This document shows, in pieces, positions 23,514 to 26,175 of a stretch of 26,175 bases of DNA. The DNA lies in the NCBI GenBank assembly GCA_902493275.1, contig CABUOQ010000026.1, positions 1 through 26,175 on the forward strand. The letters are read 5' to 3'. The position numbers and the translations under genes were made by a program. The first letter of the stretch is position 1. Each line of letters starts with the position of its first letter. The notes below the pieces were generated by a model. The model was given only the letters and a program-made list of their open reading frames with translations. It was not told the origin of the DNA and ran no database searches. This DNA comes from an uncultured Bacillota bacterium (GTDB lineage Bacteria; Bacillota_I; Bacilli_A; RFN20; CAG-449).

Positions 23514-23816
23514 TTAAAAATCGTTTATTGCCTCAACAAATTCATCTAGAAAATCATATATATCACTATTAGTATAGTAATCCATTTCATCATATAATAT
23601 TTCTATCATTTCCTTGGCTTTTTCTAATACTTTTTTTACATCATCAAGTTTGTAAGCAACCACGCTTTGATCAGTAACCCTTTCAATATGAAAACTGATC
23701 TCATATTCTGTTAATGATGAAGAAGTAAGTCTCTTTTTTACTTCAATCGAAGCAAAATCCTCATAATTTAATAAAAGAATAATACCACTTTTATTAGTTT
23801 TTACTTGTTCCCACAT
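23514..23816 (-). CDS. Hypothetical 100-aa protein
   Basis: I do not recognise this protein. It begins MWEQVKTNKSGIILLLNYEDF, has a beta-rich first half (EYEISFHIERV, QSVVAYKLDDV) and two acidic helices (VLEKAKEMIEILYDEM, IYDFLDEFVEAI). No signal peptide or membrane segment is present, so it should be cytoplasmic. A strong AAGGAGG lies 8 nt before ATG, so it is very likely translated. It begins 3 nt after the LRR lipoprotein gene ends and is the last gene before the terminator. Confidence 0.78.
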   Translation of the reverse strand: MWEQVKTNKSGIILLLNYEDFASIEVKKRLTSSSLTEYEISFHIERVTDQSVVAYKLDDVKKVLEKAKEMIEILYDEMDYYTNSDIYDFLDEFVEAINDF

Positions 23817-23819
23817 ATA

Positions 23820-24578
23820 TTATACCTCCTTGTTTTCTTGGACTAGAGTATAAGAAACATAGTTTGTTCCATTATCACATAATTTTTGTGAATAATTCCA
23901 ATCATCTGCAAAAGTTTCTGGAATTTCAGTTAGTTTATCAAATGATATTGTACAATGAATAGCATTTGAAAATGCCATATATCCTATTTGATTAATTGTT
24001 GATGTTATATTAAATTCTACAAGACTTTCACAATTATAAAAGCACTCATCACCAATGATTTTTACTTGATCTGGTAAAGTTATATATCCTAAAGAAGTGT
24101 TATTATAAAAAGCAGTTGAATAAATGGCCTTTAGATGAGAATTGCTTTGAAATGATAAGCTCTCCATTTTAGAGCAATTATAAAAGGCACTTTCACCAAT
24201 TTCAGTAACTGATCGTGGTAAATTTAGCGAACTTAATTCACTACAATCTCCAAAAGCATTAACTCCAATTGTCACTAAATTACTATCATCTTCAAAAATA
24301 ATATTTTCTATCTTTGTTGATGAAAAAGCATTACTTTCGATACTAACAACTGGATAGTTATTTATTTCTGAAGGAATAATTAATTCCTTGAGGGTGTCCT
24401 TTTTCGAGTCTAATATTGAAACAATTTCAACTTTTTGATTATTGACAATATACGTAAATCCATATGTTGTATCATCGATATAGTGTGAATTATGAATTGC
24501 TGAACTTATCGATGAAGTATCATTATCGCAACTAAACATCAATAATATTAATAATAAAGTACCTAACGTTTTTTTCAT
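23820..24578 (-). CDS. BspA-type leucine-rich repeat lipoprotein
   Basis: The 252-aa protein starts with a lipoprotein signal, MKKTLGTLLLILLMFSC, with Cys17 as the lipid site. After a Ser/Asp-rich linker come about five LRR_5 (BspA-like) repeats of 22-24 residues (about 80-225), with the pattern I-x-x-x-AF-x-x-C/N-x-x-L-x-x-L-x-L/I-P (for example IGVNAFGDCSELSSLNLPRSV and IGESAFYNCSKMESLSF). Such proteins are surface-exposed and in gut and oral bacteria mediate adhesion; ligand unknown. It is small for the family. It overlaps yfcE by ATGA, with GGAG 10 nt before the ATG. Confidence 0.9.
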   Translation of the reverse strand: MKKTLGTLLLILLMFSCDNDTSSISSAIHNSHYIDDTTYGFTYIVNNQKVEIVSILDSKKDTLKELIIPSEINNYPVVSIESNAFSSTKIENIIFEDDSNLVTIGVNAFGDCSELSSLNLPRSVTEIGESAFYNCSKMESLSFQSNSHLKAIYSTAFYNNTSLGYITLPDQVKIIGDECFYNCESLVEFNITSTINQIGYMAFSNAIHCTISFDKLTEIPETFADDWNYSQKLCDNGTNYVSYTLVQENKEV

Positions 24579-25105
24579 AAAATATAAACTCCTAATTTTT
24601 TATCATCCATCGTACGTATTTCTATCTTTTCATCATCTAATATTCCATATTGAGGAATTCCATCTTTAGGAATAGAGGGTGAGCCAATATTAATATAATA
24701 TACACCTTGCTCACAATTCATTTTAAATACATGATAATGACCATAAATGACCACATTAGAATCTTCTAGTGTTTCACTTTCAGGTAAATGATGACCATGA
24801 ACAAATATAATTTTTCTTCCATTAATGATTTTACTAATGCGTTTATATGATTTAAGTTTCAAAACCATTTCATCTACTTCAGCATCACAATTACCTCTAA
24901 TCCAAATAAATCGATCATGATAGTGATTAATTATTTTAGCAACTTCTTTAGGATTATATCCTTGAGGTAAATCATTTCTTGGACCATGATAAAGTACATC
25001 TCCTAAACATATAAACTTGTCACATCTATTTTCGGTGAATTTTTTAACTAATTTTTCCATTGCCGGCAATGAACCATGTATATCAGTAATAATTAAATAT
25101 TTCAT
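24575..25105 (-). CDS. yfcE: YfcE-type metallophosphodiesterase
   Basis: The 176-aa calcineurin-like phosphoesterase has all metal ligands: Asp8 and His10 (TDIHG), Asp36 (LGDVLYHGPRN), Asn72 (GNCD), His103 (FVHGHH), and His123 and His125 (YGHYH). Escherichia coli YfcE hydrolyses phosphodiesters in vitro with Mn2+; the natural substrate is unknown. It is the first gene of a three-gene unit and overlaps the LRR lipoprotein gene. The ATG is 7 nt from an extended -10 with no Shine-Dalgarno sequence, so it is probably leaderless. A terminator for another transcript lies just upstream (25145-25185). Confidence 0.92.
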   Translation of the reverse strand: MKYLIITDIHGSLPAMEKLVKKFTENRCDKFICLGDVLYHGPRNDLPQGYNPKEVAKIINHYHDRFIWIRGNCDAEVDEMVLKLKSYKRISKIINGRKIIFVHGHHLPESETLEDSNVVIYGHYHVFKMNCEQGVYYINIGSPSIPKDGIPQYGILDDEKIEIRTMDDKKLGVYIL

Positions 25106-25112
25106 TATTTAT

Positions 25113-25121
25113 ATTTTACCA
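25113..25121 (-). promoter_or_regulatory. Extended -10 promoter of yfcE (leaderless)
   Basis: On the minus strand TGG-TAAAAT (25113-25121) is 7 nt before the ATG at 25105. The -35 area (ATTTAT) is weak. Its upstream edge is only about 25 nt from the T-run of the terminator at 25145-25185. Confidence 0.5.
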
Positions 25122-25144
25122 TTATTTCACACTAAATAAATAAT

Positions 25145-25185
25145 TTTAAAAAAAATAATCTAGTTCGGAAATCCTAGATTATTTT
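25145..25185 (-). terminator. Strong minus-strand terminator upstream of yfcE
   Basis: A perfect 12-bp stem (25152-25163 with 25174-25185) with a 10-nt loop is followed on minus by about eight Ts. No protein gene on minus leads into it, so it marks the end of a non-coding transcript or of a leader RNA. Confidence 0.85.
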
Positions 25186-25310
25186 CCGTTAAGTTACCAG
25201 CTTAACTTTAAGAATTATAGAAAAGAAACAGAATTAGATGCTTTTGAGAAAATGGGACGTGAGAGATATTAATTTATTGATAGTAATCTAAGTCCGTTTC
25301 TGGTACTTAA
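25146..25310 (-). ncRNA. Candidate small RNA of about 165 nt
   Basis: A near-consensus promoter (25317-25344) and a strong terminator (25145-25185) on the minus strand enclose about 165 nt without a convincing ORF. The RNA would begin with a 5-bp hairpin (25305-25309 with 25289-25293) and contain an unpaired pyrimidine-rich UCUCUCACGUCCC (25254-25266). It would then form GTTAAG/CTTAAC (25188-25193, 25201-25206) and end in the terminator stem. C-rich single-stranded loops are typical of target-pairing sRNAs in low-GC Gram-positives. It matches no RNA family I know. It could instead be an attenuated leader for yfcE. Confidence 0.45.
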
Positions 25311-25316
25311 ATGGTA

Positions 25317-25344
25317 ATATTATGGTATTGTCAAAATATGTCAA
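25317..25344 (-). promoter_or_regulatory. Orphan promoter of the candidate small RNA
   Basis: On the minus strand: perfect -35 TTGACA (25339-25344), 16-nt spacer, -10 TAATAT (25317-25322), start near 25310. A second TTGACA (25329-25334) lies 10 nt downstream with a weaker TTTAAG at the matching distance. Confidence 0.6.
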
Positions 25345-25483
25345 ATAATAATATATATCTATTTTTAACTAATTTTTTAATTTAAAATCATTTAAAAAGT
25401 ACATCTTTTTGTCTAATAAAGAATAAACATAACGAAAAATAAGAAAAAATATCAAAATAAAATTTAAAAAAATTAGATATAAA

Positions 25484-25528
25484 ATACATTTTAATTATTC
25501 AAAGATTTAATTATTTGATAAAATGTAT
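25484..25528 (+). promoter_or_regulatory. Inverted repeat and promoter region of the DUF5662 gene
   Basis: ATACATTTTA (25484-25493) and its exact complement (25519-25528) flank 25 bp that contain a further TCAAA/TTTGA pair. The right arm covers the extended -10 TGA-TAAAAT (25516-25524), so a protein bound to the dyad could block the promoter. The rest of 25345-25540 is very AT-rich, and I see no gene in it. Confidence 0.5.
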
Positions 25529-25540
25529 TAGTATAAAAAT

Positions 25541-26098
25541 ATGATAGTTAACTTTTTTAAACATTTGCATACGATTAATAAACACCGTTTTCTTGTTTTC
25601 AAAAATTGTTGGAGATGTGGAATAAGATACCGTGGGCTAGTTCACGATTTAAGTAAATATTCACCAACTGAATTTTTTGCTGGGGTAAAATATTATCAAG
25701 GATATCGCTCTCCAACCATTGAAGAGCGAATTGAAAGGGGCTATTCAAGAGCATGGCTTCATCATAAAGGTCGCAATCGTCATCATTTCGAATACTGGTC
25801 TGATTTTTCTCCAATCACAAACCGCTACGAGCCTGTTAAAATGCCAAAAGTTTTCTTAATTGAGATGTTTTGTGATCGCATCGCAGCAAGTAAAGTATAC
25901 ATGAAAGATAAATACAAAGATAGCAGCCCATTAGAGTATTTTATAAATAAAGATACTGACATTGTTATGCATCCTGAAACTAAAAAAGAAATAAAATACC
26001 TTTTAACGATGCTATCTAAGAAAGGTGAAAAAATAACTTTTAAATTCATAAAAAACAATCGTAAAAAAGAATCATTTTTAAAAGATATTGATATATAG
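25541..26098 (+). CDS. DUF5662 family protein
   Basis: The 185-aa protein matches DUF5662: LVHDLSKYSPTEFFAGVKYYQG (33-54) with a His35-Asp36 pair, RSPTIEERIERGYSRAWLHHKGRNRHHFEYW (56-86), MPKVFLIEMFCDRIAAS, and a C-terminal helical part. Conserved His and Asp residues suggest a metal-binding HD-like site, but function is unknown. Relatives are common in gut Firmicutes. The basic tail (FIKNNRKKESFLKD) is lineage-specific. No Shine-Dalgarno precedes ATG, and the predicted leader is only about 10 nt. It is monocistronic with a tetraloop terminator, convergent with the 5S rRNA gene. Confidence 0.85.
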   Translation: MIVNFFKHLHTINKHRFLVFKNCWRCGIRYRGLVHDLSKYSPTEFFAGVKYYQGYRSPTIEERIERGYSRAWLHHKGRNRHHFEYWSDFSPITNRYEPVKMPKVFLIEMFCDRIAASKVYMKDKYKDSSPLEYFINKDTDIVMHPETKKEIKYLLTMLSKKGEKITFKFIKNNRKKESFLKDIDI

Positions 26099-26118
26099 AC
26101 GCTGAAAAGCGTTTTTTA
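26099..26118 (+). terminator. Terminator of the DUF5662 gene
   Basis: ACGCT-GAAA-AGCGT (26099-26112) followed by TTTTTATT: a 5-bp stem closed by a GNRA tetraloop, directly after the stop codon TAG (26096-26098). Confidence 0.85.
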
Positions 26119-26138
26119 TTATCCCCCCATAAAAAAAA

Positions 26139-26175
26139 GAGCCCGGCAACTTGCCGTTCTCTCGTTTCCGATACC
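26139..26175 (-). rRNA. rrf: 5S ribosomal RNA, 3' end (partial)
   Basis: Read on minus, the last 37 nt of the window correspond to the 3' end of 5S rRNA. GAGAGAACGGCAAGTTGCCG aligns base for base, allowing transitions, with the Mycoplasma capricolum 3' segment GAGAAAAUAGCAAGCUGCC as I remember it. Before it stands GGTA-TCG-GAAA-CGA, a shortened helix IV and loop E of the same length as in that species. The gene continues beyond 26175, so its 5' part and presumably 23S and 16S lie to the right. A run of eight Ts (26131-26138) follows directly, so the 3' end with its CGGC/GCCG and GAG/CTC pairs may double as the terminator. Confidence 0.85.

Noticed and set aside
25189..25272. Short plus-strand frame reading NFKNYRKETELDAFEKMGRERY before a stop
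   Set aside because: It looks somewhat protein-like and could be the tail of a lost gene, but it has no start or Shine-Dalgarno and I recognise no family; the minus-strand RNA signals there are stronger.
1..26175. CRISPR array, prophage, insertion sequence or integron
   Set aside because: No regularly spaced repeats, transposase, integrase or terminal inverted repeats were seen; the only long repeat is the initiator tRNA duplication.

Overview
The window looks like chromosomal DNA from an AT-rich, low-GC Gram-positive bacterium: a Bacilli or Mollicutes-adjacent lineage, possibly an uncultured gut Bacilli. The grounds are strong A/T bias at silent sites, Firmicutes gene order (gmk-priA-rsmB-rlmN-stp-prkC-rsgA-rpe-thiN with rpmB convergent beside it), a 5S rRNA 3' end built like that of Mycoplasma capricolum, and lipoproteins with short type II signals. 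TGA is clearly a stop (rpe, stp and trmL end in TGA inside ATGA overlaps), so this is genetic code 11, not the Mycoplasma code.

Layout. Positions 1-710 hold a minus-strand tRNA cluster (two initiator tRNA-Met genes in a 168-bp tandem repeat, then Asp and Phe), each unit with its own promoter. A nucleoside kinase follows on plus (834-2489). It converges on a two-gene minus unit of unknown role (205-aa protein plus DUF5677 protein). That unit diverges from an intact RsmF-type rRNA methyltransferase (4281-5576), which is followed by rpmB. From 15949 down to 5895 runs one long minus-strand operon: gmk, priA, a DUF1904-like protein, an RsmB-like protein without its catalytic motifs, rlmN, stp, a short PrkC kinase, rsgA, rpe, thiN and a membrane protein. 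rqcH (plus) then overlaps the end of tcdA, the last gene of a minus unit (VTT membrane protein, trmL, thioredoxin-like lipoprotein, tcdA). A SleB-type hydrolase, a cation/proton antiporter (plus), an fsa-HD pair, and a yfcE-LRR lipoprotein-100-aa unit follow. After a candidate small RNA and a DUF5662 gene, the window ends in the 3' end of a 5S rRNA on minus, so an rRNA operon reads in from the right.

Functional theme. Most genes serve translation or its quality control: tRNAs, 5S, L28, RlmN, RsgA, TrmL, TcdA, RqcH and RsmF. Gmk, PriA, Rpe, ThiN, Fsa and the kinase are housekeeping metabolism and replication. Stp/PrkC is a signalling pair.

What stands out: (1) the RsmB homologue has lost both methyltransferase cysteines and its SAM loop; (2) both initiator tRNAs have C33 instead of the near-universal U33, one copy has U1-G72 in place of C1-A72, and def-fmt is missing from its usual operon slot; (3) four genes at the heads of transcription units sit 6-7 nt downstream of good -10 boxes without Shine-Dalgarno sequences, so they look leaderless, including a divergent pair with abutting -35 boxes; (4) the PrkC kinase has no membrane or PASTA part; (5) an orphan promoter-terminator pair at 25145-25344 predicts a small RNA of about 165 nt. 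I saw no CRISPR array, prophage or insertion sequence.
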